From Codonopsis lanceolata (Eukaryota > Streptophyta > Magnoliopsida > Asterales > Campanulaceae), in NCBI GenBank assembly GCA_013146195.2, contig CM028379.1, positions 161,044,437 to 161,108,436 on the forward strand: a stretch of DNA of 64,000 nucleotides, read 5' to 3'. The number at the start of each line of letters is the position of its first letter. Position 1 is the first letter of the stretch. Below are positions 1-12,102 of this stretch, piece after piece. Both the position numbers and the translations under genes were made by a program. The notes under the pieces were generated by a model. That model had not been told where the DNA came from, did not search any database, and saw only the letters and a list, made by a program, of their open reading frames with translations.

Positions 1-22
1 AACTACTGCGAAGAAATATTAG

Positions 23-364
23 TTTGATGCAAACGATATGGGGCACTTGGTGGCATCGTTTTACAACCGTCCTCTCCTGGTATTAGATAGTCGTCATTGT
101 TTTACATATTTACCATTGAGAACCGCGCCCCCAATCGATCCAAAATTGATTTGTATAGGAAGAGTAAACTGTGATCATTTTATTCACGTACTCACTTTTC
201 ATAAGATAGACATCATTGCTTCACATACACATTATATATTAATAAATTATACCTTATTGACATTTACTTCATTTAATTTGCAGGTTAATTTATGTCAGGG
301 TTGCCCGTTAGCACCTGTCCCAATCGTATGGGATCAGAACTGCGTGGAATGTGCTGCAACTTGA
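23..364 (+). pseudogene. C-terminal part of an OTU-like cysteine protease, transposon-associated (gene continues left of window)
   Basis: Two exons can be read: 23-187 and 284-364, separated by a GT-AG intron (188-283). Joined, they begin FDANDMGHLVAS, contain TYLPLRTAPP and end near NLCQGCPLAPVPIVW. This order (MGHL-ASxYN, a FLPLR block, an FxxV block, then GCPxxPxxxxW) is what I know from the C-terminal half of plant OTU-type proteases often found in or beside Mutator-like transposons. An in-frame stop at 20-22 just precedes a plausible acceptor, so the upstream catalytic exons lie outside the window. Whether it is intact cannot be judged. The protease assignment is from memory of the family; the exon reading is direct. 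Confidence 0.5.
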
Positions 365-738
365 AAATCAATTTATAGTCAACAACTTTTTTCATATAGT
401 GATGAGCTATTTGTTCTCAAAAGTTCGGATAGTATCAATTGGATTAGTGATATGTATTTTCATTTAAACTTGGAATATTGATTGCATTGTATTTGGATTA
501 GTGATATGTAAATCTATTTAAACTTGAAATTTTTGTGGCATCAAATATTTGGTTTGTATTAAATTTCATCTTGTGTTCAATTTGTGTGATTTTATTTTTT
601 ATAAAAATAATAACATAAGACAAATAAGTCATATCTAAAAATAGTAATATGTATCAAAAACGCATAACAATAACATGTCTCAAACATACATAACATGTCT
701 TCACAATGCATAATACAAACATGTCTAAAAATACATAA

Positions 739-2459
739 TCAAAGTTGCGTCCTACGACGAGTCTCAACTTGAGACGGTCCTGCCTCCTCTTCTGGACCTT
801 GTACAAAGCTATCTACAATCGAGACCACCGAGACTAACTCCTCATAAGTTATACTTCTATCACCTGATCGCAATCTTCGCATTATCGGTTTTGTCAAATT
901 GCGAATAGCTGAAACGGTCTCCGTATTATTGGCTGCAGTGGGATTAGTCACCCTAACCCTACTTGATTGAGTGATGGGCATCTGCACAATGGGGTGTGAA
1001 ATTCGCAAATACCAACCCATGTATTCGGGTGAACATTTAGATGGATATCGAGTAGCTCGCCCAAATTGTTCCGAAGATAATATATGGCTCTCAACAAGGC
1101 TCCAGTATGCCGCAAGTGCTATCCACTTTATCAAATCGCTAGGGTTATTTCTAACAGGGATATCATGTGCCATAGGGATAGATATAATTGTCTGTACGCG
1201 TCCGAATTGTCGAAGCACTCGGTCTGGTAGACATGGCTCTACATTGGTTCCCATGACTATGCATTCATGATATAAGGAGTTTTGATGAAATTGAAAATGC
1301 TCCCTGATTGTGTCGTCGTAAGGGGTCTACGCAACCTACAACATATTTAAAATTTTATTAAATACAACAATTTAATAACGAATGACTAAAGCACGTGCAT
1401 CAATAAATGCAAAAAGATGAATACTAACGTCATTCACCGTAAACATGTCAATATTTTCACGTATAGCCCGTAACCAGTCCATGCTTGTTCCTTTCCGACC
1501 GGTTTTCACATACGAGCAAGCGCTTGTGTGTTCTAGTACCCCACATTATGATCAGGACTCAACTATGGAAATCGTAAGTATATTCATGCCTACATGCAAT
1601 AAAACATTCAATTAGATGTGAAATATCCAGCTATAAATTAAACATGTCAAAAAAAAAAAACTATAAATTTTAAATATGCCTCTAATAATGTGAAGTATCC
1701 ATCTATCTGCTTTATCTCATATCTGGATGCTTCGCCTAGCTGTCTATATAGATAAGCCAAGGTGGCAACTCCTTACACATAAGTATGTACATCATGAAGA
1801 TCCTCCAGCCACTGCAAGTATGAGAGCATCACTTGTGAGCCGCTCTTATCCGTGAAGATGGTGCAACCCAAGAGGTACAACATGTAAGCCCTCACCGAAC
1901 ATGTCACCTTGTCTAAATCATCAGAACTGACATCTTCACTAAACCTATTACGTAACCACTCTAACTTGATTGGAGCACCCCTTCTACCTCCCATTCCCTC
2001 GATCATCTCACCTTTGGACACTCCCAATATCTCGCTAGCAGACTCCAAATTGATGTTTCGTGTAACAAATAATGACGACCCTGATATCGGAAGTCCGGTA
2101 ATACCGAAAACATCGTCCAATGTGATTGTTATTTCACCGAAGAGCAAATGGAATGAGTTTGTCTTTGGATGCCACCGCTCCACAAAAGCTGAAAGCAACG
2201 GTTTGTGAACATCAAGATAGGTCAGATTCCTTAGGGTATGGATCCTAGTTCCTTTTACCAAATCCCTCCATGCTTAGGCACCCTCTAGAATGACCCACTG
2301 ACGTAATTTTGAATGATAATGGTGAAACTTCAAAACCTCTCGCTCTTGTCCACTCCAAATCGATGCTGCTACGTGTGTCTTGTACGTAATCATCAAACAT
2401 GGGTCAAGTGGACCACCAGGAAATCCCATCTCAGGTTCAGGTTCAGGTTCAGGTTCAGC

Positions 2460-2499
<40 letters not shown>

Positions 2500-2660
2500 T
2501 GCTCATGCTCATGATAACTCAGGATCCTGAAAATGTATGGGCTCTTGATCTATATGCTCCGGGGGCACTTCTGCTTCACGCGCATGTTGCATTTCTCATC
2601 TGGTCGATGCGGTGACACGACGCCCAATATATTTATTGCAGAACCTATCAATTGGATCTC
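739..2660 (-). pseudogene. Plant mobile domain (PMD / MAIN-like) gene, disrupted
   Basis: Read on the minus strand, the first exon starts about 2660 (GDPIDRF...) and continues through a Glu-Pro/Glu-His hexamer run into MGFPGGPLDPCL, IWSGQERE and RTLRNLTYLD, then WHPKTNSFHLLFGEITITL and DDVFGITGLPI. This is the PMD fold seen in MAIN-like proteins and in transposon-borne PMD genes. A last exon (about 1326-739) gives PYDDTIREHFQFHQ and PDRVLRQFG, the usual PMD C-terminal part. It is broken by a TAA at 2274-2276 (GluGlyAla-stop-AlaTrpArg), a TGA in the first exon, and a shift of frame near 2510 where the hexamer run begins. The middle exons (1330-1770) are not clear. Family members act in silencing and meristem maintenance, but this copy reads as a transposon passenger. 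Confidence 0.72.
2431..2513. repeat. Hexanucleotide microsatellite (CAGGTT / CAGGCT / CATGCT units)
   Basis: About 13 successive 6-bp units change from CAGGTT to CAGGCT to CATGCT. On the minus strand they encode Glu-His then Glu-Pro dipeptides inside the PMD pseudogene. The frame upstream of the run differs from the frame inside it, so slippage here may have broken the gene. Confidence 0.85.
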
Positions 2661-2756
2661 CTGTAATCAATAACAAATAAGTAATATTAAAGTTTATATA
2701 GAATCAATTCAAGCCTAAATAAGTAAATAGAGTAGTCATAAAGTTTTTGAATGTTA

Positions 2757-2999
2757 GACAAATTTGAGGGCTGTCCGGCATATTCGTGATGCACATGTGT
2801 GGGCTTGTGCGGTGGAGATTTAATGCACAGAAGGTAGGGTGTGCGGTACTCAGTAAACGCACAGAAGAGGGTGTGTGTGGCGAATGATTTGTGCACAATG
2901 AAGGTTGTGTGTGGTTTGAAGTGAACGCACAGGAAGTGAAGTGTACGACAGTTATTAACCGCACACACAATATTGTGTGCGCTGAACCAGGGCCGCACA
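2757..2999. repeat. 34-bp-period array of paired inverted motifs
   Basis: GCACA starts at 2791, 2825, 2859, 2893, 2927, 2961 and 2995, each exactly 34 bp from the last, with a weaker GACAA at 2757. Sixteen bp after each of the first seven is GTGCGG or a near form (GTCCGG, GTGTGG, GTACGA, GTGCGC). GCACA and TGTGC are inverted relative to each other, so each unit is a small imperfect dyad. The 11- and 12-bp spacers are highly diverged, yet no indel has disturbed the register. Minus-strand ORFs here are not coding, since 34 is not a multiple of three. Sub-terminal transposase-binding arrays look like this, but the host element is unknown. Confidence 0.8.
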
Positions 3000-3399
3000 T
3001 GACATTTTCAAATTTCCAGCCAATTTAATTATTTTCATCAAATTTCTTTGAACCAACCTATATTATACAATAAAGAGTTCAAAATAGGGAGAAAATACAT
3101 CGGTTAGAGTGAGAGATAATGTTTCGATTTGAAGAAGACATTGTAAGCGGGGTTTTGTTCTTCCCGTAATAGACGGTGTGCGAGGAGCCTTTGTGTGTTT
3201 GGCCAGATTGGGGTTTTGAGGAGTTGGGTAGTGGTTGTTTTGGAAATTAAATGTAGGGTGTCAATAGAATATGATGAATTAAATAGGAAAATTAAATGAT
3301 GGATAAAATAGAAAGTGAAGGTGGGGGGTAAAGAGTAAATTTGAAAATTTGGCTAAATACGTGGGGTGATGATTGAATTGGGGTGTGGTGAAAAGATAT

Positions 3400-3520
3400 G
3401 GGTGTGTGGTTAGCTGGGCCGGAAAAAAAAAAAAAAAAAAAAAGCCTAGTGAAGCTCAACTACAAAAAGCAAGCAGGGAATAAAAGAGTAGAAAATTCTT
3501 CGTCGTCGTCGGAGAAGAAG
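3400..3520 (+). promoter_or_regulatory. Proximal promoter / 5' leader of the cyclophilin gene
   Basis: A TGGGCC element (3415-3420), the core of the site II motif bound by TCP factors in many plant housekeeping promoters, lies about 100 bp before the ATG. A 21-A run follows at 3423-3443. A pyrimidine/purine leader with CGTCGTCGTC leads to the start codon. No clear TATA box is seen, which fits a constitutive gene. The transcription start is inferred to lie in this stretch. Confidence 0.45.
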
Positions 3521-6500
3521 ATGGCGTCTGGGGTAGGCAACGGCGGAGGTGGGGGAGTTGAGTGGCACCAGAGGCCTTCAAACCCTAAGAATCCAGTCGT
3601 ATTCTTCGACGTAACCATAGGTTCTATTCCCGCCGGTAGAATCAAGATGGAGCTCTTCGCCGACATTGCCCCTAAATCCGCCGAAAATTTCAGGTTTCCC
3701 CTCGCTTGTTATGATTGTTCTGAAGATATAAATAATCACAACACAAACAGCTACCGAAGGATTCACTTGCTATCCTCACTCCTAATCATACAAAACACGT
3801 AACAGTTGGCCAGTTTCACACCCATACACATACGTGAAAGCAGTTCCGAATTCCGATTTTAATTTTTCTGCGTGTTTGTTGTACATCTGTGTGTTGTACG
3901 TAGACTTTCCCTACTAAGCTGTTTCAGTTTTGATTATTCTCACATTTGAAAAACATGAACTCCACTTTGGTTCGTGTCCGAAGCTCCTCCATTGCTATGC
4001 TTTCCCCTGTTTGTAGCTGCTTTTACTTGCCATGCTCAAAAATATTCTTCTTGATCTTTCTATAGTTATCTAACATATGTTCTTTCGTTTTGGCAGGCAG
4101 TTCTGTACAGGCGAGTACAGGTAAGTAGACTGGAATTTTTAGTTTACATCTTCCCTTTTTTGTTATGCTAGTTGGGCACATGAGTAAGATGTGTAGTATA
4201 TGAACCATTGTTTGGCTAATTGGATAATATTTATGACTTGGTGGCACATTCATCCATTTACATATGAATCAAGTCAGCTCTTTACGTTGATATAGTTATT
4301 TTCAACTAAATACTTTTTTTTTGTCAGTTCTAATTTATGTACTTTTTTTTTGCATGCTTGAGTTGGATTCCAATGCACCTTTATTATCTTTTTTGTTAAG
4401 GTTTGATATACATTGTTGGGCCTTTGCTCTAGCAATTGGTAGTTTGACATGGTATCATAGCTCTCGTTTGGAAAGTTATTGGGCTCAAGTCATTCCGCTT
4501 GTTTTTTGAGTGTACGTGTTGTTAGTGTAAATTTTGGTCCCCTGTTTGGTTTATGATGGACCTTTGTTTATCTCTCCAGGTCCAGGTGTGATTGAGTTGA
4601 ACATTAAGGGGAAGTGTTAATCTTGAAATTTGTTGTTGTCTAAAAGTCAAAGTTTTAACTATCATGTCCTAGACTGAGAGAGTATGTGATAGAAAGGATA
4701 AAATAAGATGTTTAACCTTTTCTCAGGGAAATTGGAAAATTCATGTGAGTGGGAGGGTCACGAGTTGTATCATTCTAAAGACCTTCTAACTAGTTGATGG
4801 GTGAAAATGAAACAACGCCCAAGGATGTTTAGAACAAGGTCGATGAGAGTTAACATAGCTGAGTTTAAGAACTTTCTGCTATTGTGAGGTAACATTGTGA
4901 TGAGGATATATACTATTAGATCATGATGTGAAATGGGGATGAAACATAGAGGATAAGTTGTTGGCTGTTATTTTCACGAAGCATTCATTCAATTTACTAT
5001 GTGCTGACTGCTGTTCACTGTGAGCTCGATGCATTTTACATTGTCCCAGCTCCCAACAGCCACTTCTTCACTTTGCGACTTGCCTAACATTTCTATTTCA
5101 TCTCAAAACGGTAAAACATGGCTGTAAACTTCTCTTGGCAAATTATATTATTCTTGTGATCATGTATTTCACAAACCTGTGATGAAACAGGAAATAAAAA
5201 AAGAAGACTTGGATAAGAAAAGATAGCCAACTATATTTAGAGATGCTTTGATTTTGTTTTAAGATAAAGAGAGACAATATGTTAGATGCACGAGATTGGG
5301 TAGTCTTATCTTTAATAAGGTAGACAGTATAAATTGGAAGTAACGAGTTAGGGGGAGGGGGTGGGGGATAAGAAGAGAACCAGCAAAATAGCATTCATTA
5401 CGCACCTAACAGTTACTACTATCCCGTGTTATTGGTATTGAGATTGCCACTTTGGGTTGGTGAAGCTTAGTAATAATTCAAGTTTCTTCTTTGGTGAAAA
5501 ATCTTCAATGTTTATCTCATTGCTCAACTGACTATTGACAGAAAGGCTGGATTACCTGTTGGTTACAAGGGTTGCCAATTCCATAGGGTGATCAAGGACT
5601 TCATGATTCAAGCTGGTGACTTTCTAAAGGTCAGTTGCTCGGTCCTCTTTATATGTCTGGGCATCTTCATTCTTACTAATCTAGTCTTGGCTTTTCAGTT
5701 TTCACGAACACTACCGTCTTTAAATAAACAGTAACCAGACAATGATGCAGTTTTTCTGTAGATTTTCATGAATCAGGGTGTATAGGGAATAAAATAACTT
5801 GTTGATAAGAAGTGCCACATGTTTTTTGAGGACATCTTTCTTTTCTCCTTTGGATGAATTCTGCTTTTTTCATTTATGAAGGGTGTTCCTTTTCCATGTT
5901 AGAATCTTAAATCAAGAATCTCACCGGATGCAAGAGGCTGACTTCAGCCTCTCAGTGTGCTTACTTCCTCTCCAGAGAGCATTCCCGATACTATTTGCAG
6001 CTAATTCCCACTGACTTTCTAGTTAATGCATATTATCATCGACTCATGAGCACCTTTTCCTGCATTGCCCTGTTGCATGGGAGTTGTGGTGTTACTTATT
6101 TGATATTCGCTGAGAGGATTAGGTATGCCCCTGCTTGGTTGAGGCCTCGTTTTTGGTTAGATATAAGGGTCATTGGGGGCAGCAAGATGCTCATATTTTG
6201 AGTTAGTGTGCTATCTTCGGGATAAGGCGTTGTCCTTTTCTTGTTGAAGGGTATAATTTCTCTTCATGCTTCTCTCTGGGCGTGAGCGGTTGGAGCTTTT
6301 AAGGGAGTGCCCATAGCTAATATTGCGACATTGCAAGAGATTGGAGGGCAGTTTAGCATTAGCCTTTTTTTTTGTATATCTCTATTTTTTTCATTTTTGT
6401 CTCGGCGTATGGCTTATTCATTGTCTTTGTATATCCTGTTGGTGATCTGTTGAATTCTTCTTGTATAAAAAAAGGAAGAAGAAGAAGGATATTAGTGGTT

Positions 6501-9500
6501 TAAAAGGCTGGATAAGTGTAATAATTTACAGGTTCTACTGTGGAGTAATATTCTTTTTAATAAGTAAGACGTACTATATAAATAAAAGTGCCAAATCAGG
6601 TGGCACATCCTTTGTACACAGGGAGTATACTATCCACCAATTCTACTAGATAACAGAAAAACTATCCATGAACTCTACTAAAGAATTGGCGGTAGGTGAA
6701 GCCGGCTGTGTGCACCAAAAAAACAAAGTCTGAATAATATGCTCCGTTTATCTATCAACATTCATCTCTGCATTCTCAAAAACCTTACAATTCTTTTCTT
6801 TCCAAATAACCCAATAAATTCCCAAAGGGCGGCATCCCAATTACTATTCCTCCTTTTTTGCTTATACAACAACCAGCCGAGGTGAACAGTTTTGCTTATG
6901 GTATGTCACTTTTTTTAAATGAAGAAGAAATCCATCAAGATAGAACGGATGCACTAGGTGAAGGGGAGGACAAAGTGTCTGCTAAAGGAAAAGGAAAAAA
7001 GTGACAAAGTGGAAGAAAATCAAAGCATGATGAAAACATAGCAAAGAAACTAATGAAGAGCTTCCCTCCCATCCCGTATCATATATTCATGGGTAGAAGC
7101 ACCCGAATCCAAACCACATAGAGAATGATTGACAAGCTGATTCCTCGAGATTCGAGAGAAACTGTCCGTTCCTATCCTGGAGTTCCTCTCCTTCCACATA
7201 CATCATAAAGTACCAAACATGTCACACAGCCACGATGCCGATCATTATCCTTCTCAAAAAGTTAAAACTTGTAAGACTAAGAAGGAGGTTATCAATGGAT
7301 GCAAGCCACACTCATTGCTCCCTCACAGTGCCAAATAGTAGTCACGATAACTTTCGAGCCATCAAAATTAAGAAAGAGGTGCTCATTTGTTTCAGTCTCT
7401 TTACCAGACATAACAAACATGTCTGGGGAAAGGCCCTTATGGGGTGTTCATTTTTGTCTCAGATCACTTATGGTACGGCATATTTGTTTCTCTATTGGGT
7501 GATTTGGTGTATTGACCCTTTGAGTGTAATAAAAGAGGGCATTAGATAGATATATTCCGCAGCAAATACTGAGTAGGCTAAGAGATGGCTTCACATCTTC
7601 TATTCTCTTCAACTACTAATACAGTATTATTATCTTGTAAAGTTAGTAGGAATAATTGGGGATTTTCACTTATTAACTAATAATTAGGAATTTCTTAGTT
7701 GTTTTCGTTGTCATGGTGTCAGTCATAGTTATTTTTGTTAATCTTTGATTAAGTAGTCCTAGTTATGGTAGAATTATATTTTCCTTTTTATTACAGTAGT
7801 CCTGTATTCGCAAGAATGGGTGGAGTTTGTTATACAGTTGGATTTTGAGGCTTTGAGTCATGGTCTTTGATCTCTTGAAGGGGGCAGACACCTCTTTCAT
7901 AGCCATTCATCCTCTTCTTTCCCGCCCCTACACTCTACTTTTAGGAAGGCTCTTGTAAATAATCCTTCTCAAATCTGACGCTAAGCTTAGCTTGTCAAGC
8001 TTCCAGTTGTGTTCAGTTCTTCTTCCCATTGTTTTTCCCTTGCCACTGTATCCAGTGTCGATGTCCACAGCGCGCAAAAATGTATTCAATGCTATAGAGC
8101 TGCGATAATGAGAGATATGAATGGGTGTCATCTGTGTGATGTCCTTGCTTTGGGCCGAATTCAAAGGCGGAGAAGGATTCATGTATCCGACCCCAAGTGA
8201 TTCTGACTAAGGTTTAGTATAGAGCTGTGAACCCATTGCTGTTGTCATTTTCCCAATCTGGTATATCATTCTTTTGTGATCTATATCAACTTCGAGTCCA
8301 GAAAATCGCTCCCGCTTGTGGCTAAGTTTTAAGACAACCATCCTTTTACATAGTTTAGATATCTATCATCCTTATGTACCTCCTTTGCAACTTTACAGCA
8401 ATCTTTGTCAACGTGATCAATATCATCATCTTTGTTTCAGAAGGAAGGCTCTTCTTCATCGCTGTAATCTTTCATGATCATCGTAACTGGTTTTTGGAAA
8501 CCCTGGTTGATGCCACCCTCGTTGGCCACCACAACAATTGTATTTCATCTCATCATCCGTTTTTTCTTTTGGATGCAAGACCAATTCCTTAGAGTGAAAC
8601 ATAGGAATTGCTTTTTGTTAGTTATTATGTGGAAGATTCTTTACATTATTAAAACATAAGAACTGCACTTGCCTTCTATCATAATGTTTTTTTTTTTTTT
8701 GTAACTGAAGCTTGTGATTTGATTGCTAGTCTTGCTTTGCAGGGTGATGGTAGTGGATGTGTGTCCATATATGGAAGTAAATTCGAGGATGAGAATTTTG
8801 TTGCCAAGCACACTGGTCCAGGCCTATTATCAATGGTACCTAATATTCCTGTACTGAAACTTTTATTGTGTTCCTAATATCTCAGTTTTAATATGCAGTT
8901 TTTTGTTTTTTCTCACGTCACTTCTCCCTGCATATGCATTAAGTAATATTGCGATGCATATCAGAATTTTAGAGAATTGTCACCGTAAGAAAGTATTTGA
9001 GCAGACGAGAGTAATAAATGCCAGCTTAGAAGCACCAACAGCGATGCCACACCAACAGTGATGCCAACATGATGACATGACACAACATAATTCTATGCCA
9101 ACTCGAAATTTCCAAAAAAAGGACGAAAATGCAGACATGTTATATAACTGTAAACTAGGAAGAGATGCTATGGACTAGGCTTGGTGTCGGATGGCCCTCT
9201 GCCTGGTACTAGTGAAATAACTGTAAACTAAAGCAGACAGGGAGAACGCAGACTCCTGAGTCCTGACATAGGCAGTGCCTCAAACTTCATATACACAGAC
9301 AGCTAGTGTTTGGATAACCCCTAATGTTAGATGCTCTTCAAGTTGAAGGACTATATGTACATTGTGTAGATGACTTGTGGAACAATCCCTGACGTAGGAT
9401 ATGACCTCAAGCAATATAGAGAGATAATTATTTTGTAGTGATGGGCATCAAAGCTATTGAGGAATATTAGTTCTGTTTTAAGGGGATGGTACAGCTTCAA

Positions 9501-12102
9501 TGAGGTCTCTTCACAGGAATGTCTTTGTTTTGATATTATAGAGATTTGTTCACAGTGGTTTAATTAGTTCAATGAACTTAATGATTGATTCGAGCTCATA
9601 CTCTCAGTCTCTCATCCTCTATGTTCATTGTATAGTTGCTGCACGTTTTTCTTTCTTTCTTTCTTCAGTTTGGGGTATTTACTTTTGCCATAACTTCTGT
9701 GTATTATAAACTTCTGCCGATTCAAGACGAAGAGTGTGTATTGCAATGCTATCATAAATTGATATCCATAAGATTTTCTTCATGGTGTGAATAAGGTGTT
9801 TCTTTACATAGTAATACAGAAATCCTACATGCGCATTGCAATGGGGTTCCTTCCCCCCCCCCCCTTTTCCTTGAGTCTGAACCATTACGGTTGTAGGAAA
9901 TGAATCACTAGCTCTTCTGGTTATGTTTATTAGTAGTAGAATACTAGAATGTTCCATTGTATTTGAGTCGTAACAATAATATAAAGGTCTGATGTCTGAT
10001 TGATAAGAATGTGCATCTTGAATTTGGCAGGCAAACAGTGGACCGAATTCTAATGGATCTCAGGTACGCATCAAGATTTGTCTTTATCTAATATATCTAT
10101 AGATTATAAGGTTAAAAGTATGCTCATTTTTTCTTTAAATTTTATTGTAGAATAGCAGCCTTGGTCCTATTTGTCAGATGTCAAATTCCTATTAATTGTG
10201 AAGATCGACATTTGTCTCCTATATACAAACTTTTAAATTAATGTTAAAACAGAGAAATTCCTTTTCCCTATCGCTTGGGGTGGAAGGTGTTGCGGAACAA
10301 AACCGATTCAAGTAGAAGAAAGAACTATTGTTTGGAGAATGAATGAGAGAAAAAGAAGACTGGGGTTGGCAAATTGGGGGAGTGTTCAGTTTCCATACGG
10401 CTGAAAAGGACGTGGTTTGTGCCTGAAGATTCATCTAACTACAAGTAAATGGTTTGTGCTTGAAGATTGATACTACTAGGATATGCTTGTGCTGAAGAAC
10501 CATTCGACTTTTTATAAATGTTCCTGGAGATTATGAATACAGTTAATATTGGTCCCCTCTCGTGAGGTTTGTCCGGATCGTAGATGTAATGCCCTGAGCC
10601 CGAAAACCTGTCCGATACGCATGGTCCACGCACTAAGCACTTGGGGGTCAATTAGGTCTACCACAAGTCCACCCAAAAGTCTATGGATGATTTTGGTGCT
10701 GTAGTGGGTGACTTATTATAAGGTACACACAAGTACCACATTTAACCGATCTGGGTTGGGGGTATTACGATCTCACCCACCTTTTTTCTTCCTTTAAAAA
10801 GTCTCCTAATAACTCTCCCTTTACCTATTTATATCCTACATTTAACATATGGACCTTTCTATTGGTTATATACCATTTTGGCTTTCTCCCTCAAATTCAT
10901 CTAGCTCCCTTGTCAAGTCCCTCAGATCATTTGTCTCTCCTCTCCCACTGCATCATCACTGCCTGTAATACTTTAACCACCATCTAGCACCACTTTCTCT
11001 TCAGAACAGACACCACATCTGGACCCCTAAGCACGGGCAAACCAGCAAGCTGCATATAGACATACTAAATCTGAAGCATGCATGTGATCTAGATCTTAAA
11101 CACACACATTGGTTGGATCTGAAATATGTGACATGCGAACCCAAGATCTAAAGCACACATTTAACTAGCAGTAGTTTTAATTTTTCTTTTTTTGCTGCAG
11201 GGTACAGGGGTCTCGACATATGTTTTCGATCTTAACTAATTAGCCCATCTTTTTTTTGTGTGTGCAGTTCTTTCTCACTTGTGCAAAGTGTGACTGGCTT
11301 GACAACAAGCATGTTGTGTTTGGGGTATGCTTACTTCTTTCACTGCATTAAATTTTGTTACTTTACAAAGCTATGTTCTCAATTATATTTTAACTTGAAT
11401 GCACTTGGACTTTTAGACGGATTTTTTATCTGCTCTCCAGCCTATTGCAATTGACTAAAACACAATCTATTACCTTCAATAATACCAGATCTATTAAAAC
11501 CCAGAAAATATAGGCTATTGAACTGCCTATGTTGACACTATTATAACCATTTTTAATGGAAAACCTGCTAATCTGATTATTAAGCCATTTAGCTTATGGC
11601 TCATTATACTTTAGGGTGGTCTGACATGATCTTATTCAACAATTGTGGTATCCATGAGTGGATCAACTTTGAAAGGCTCTCTATACTCTATTTTCCCTTG
11701 ACGTTTATGGTTGGAACACTAAGCTTTTTGAAAACCAACCTTAGTTTCGGAAGTTCATTTTCTAGTGTACTTTGTGCATCAAAGAAATTCATAAATTCGA
11801 ATTGTAAGGCCTAAGTAGCATTACTTAGCTGTTCGCGTCAACATCCCATCTGACAAGAATTATGTTGATTCATTACTTGTTTGTTTCTTCCAAATAACTT
11901 CTTGCTTGATGTTTGAAAGAACTAAAAAAGAAAAGAGGAAAAGATTAAAGTGTTTGGATTTGATTTAATTGATTACGTATATCTTATACAGAGAGTGCTT
12001 GGAGATGGTCTTTTGGTTGTGAGGAAGATTGAGAATGTAGCCACGGGAGCAAACAATCGTCCTAAATTAGCATGTGTTATTGCTGAATGCGGAGAGATGT
12101 AA
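3521..12102 (+). CDS. CYP22: Peptidyl-prolyl cis-trans isomerase, cyclophilin CYP22 / PPIH type (7 exons, 192 aa)
   Basis: This cyclophilin catalyses cis-trans isomerisation of Xaa-Pro bonds. Its animal counterpart PPIH sits in the U4/U6.U5 tri-snRNP, so a nuclear splicing role is expected. Exons: 3521-3693, 4097-4120, 5542-5629, 8743-8835, 10031-10063, 11268-11324 and 11992-12102; every intron is GT-AG and the frame closes at 192 aa. The protein has a short Gly-rich N-terminus, PVVFFDVTIGSIPAGRIKME, FHRVIKDFMIQAGD (Arg81, Phe86, Met87, Gln89), MANSGPNSNGSQFF (Ala127, Asn128, Gln137, Phe139) and CDWLDNKHVVFG (Trp147, Leu148, His152). All catalytic-site residues known from cyclophilin A are present. 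There is no signal peptide or transit peptide. It closely resembles Arabidopsis CYP22 as I remember it. Intron 3 is 3.1 kb and holds LINE relics. Confidence 0.95.
6040..6480 (+). pseudogene. LINE relic (3' part of reverse transcriptase ORF) in cyclophilin intron 3
   Basis: From 6048 the frame reads EHLFLHCPVAWELWCYLFDI, the zinc-finger-like (zf-RVT) HLFLHCPVA-xELW motif near the C-terminus of plant LINE ORF2. The frame then breaks. The tail, around 6420-6470, has the look of a plant LINE 3' end, ending in an A-rich run. It lies in sense orientation in a long intron and is fully degenerate. Confidence 0.65.
6690..7450 (-). pseudogene. Second LINE relic, antisense, in cyclophilin intron 3
   Basis: The minus strand gives CVMSGKETETNEHLFLNF (around 7420-7370), then, further on and after frame shifts, NSNWDAALWEF and VIWKEKNCKVFENAEMNVDR (around 6830-6760). 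These are the Cys/His cluster and the IWKERNxRIFEN block of plant LINE ORF2 C-termini, in the right order. It is opposite to the neighbouring relic, so the two are separate insertions. There are several frameshifts and stops. Confidence 0.65.
7500..8700. other. Remainder of cyclophilin intron 3, no feature recognised
   Basis: This is AT-rich intron sequence with scattered short ORFs that show no codon structure or family motif. A poly-T run precedes the exon 4 acceptor. Confidence 0.6.
10064..11267. other. Cyclophilin intron 5 with possible old solo-LTR sequence
   Basis: A stretch starting TGTAATGCCCTGAGCCCG at 10586 looks like the start of a plant LTR, and GGTCTCGACA near 11210-11219 could be its end. 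No target-site duplication is visible, so this stays tentative. The rest of the intron is featureless. Confidence 0.25.

Noticed and set aside
2757..2999. CRISPR-like array reading of the regular 34-bp repeats
   Set aside because: Repeats are only 5-6 bp boxes, the setting is plant nuclear DNA, and no cas genes exist.
2687..3000. Minus-strand Cys/His-rich ORFs that look like zinc fingers
   Set aside because: The regular Cys/His spacing comes from the 34-bp DNA repeat, which is not a multiple of three, and two frames are open at once.
10586..11219. Solo LTR in cyclophilin intron 5
   Set aside because: LTR-like ends can be proposed, but no target duplication or second copy supports them, so only a weak note is kept.
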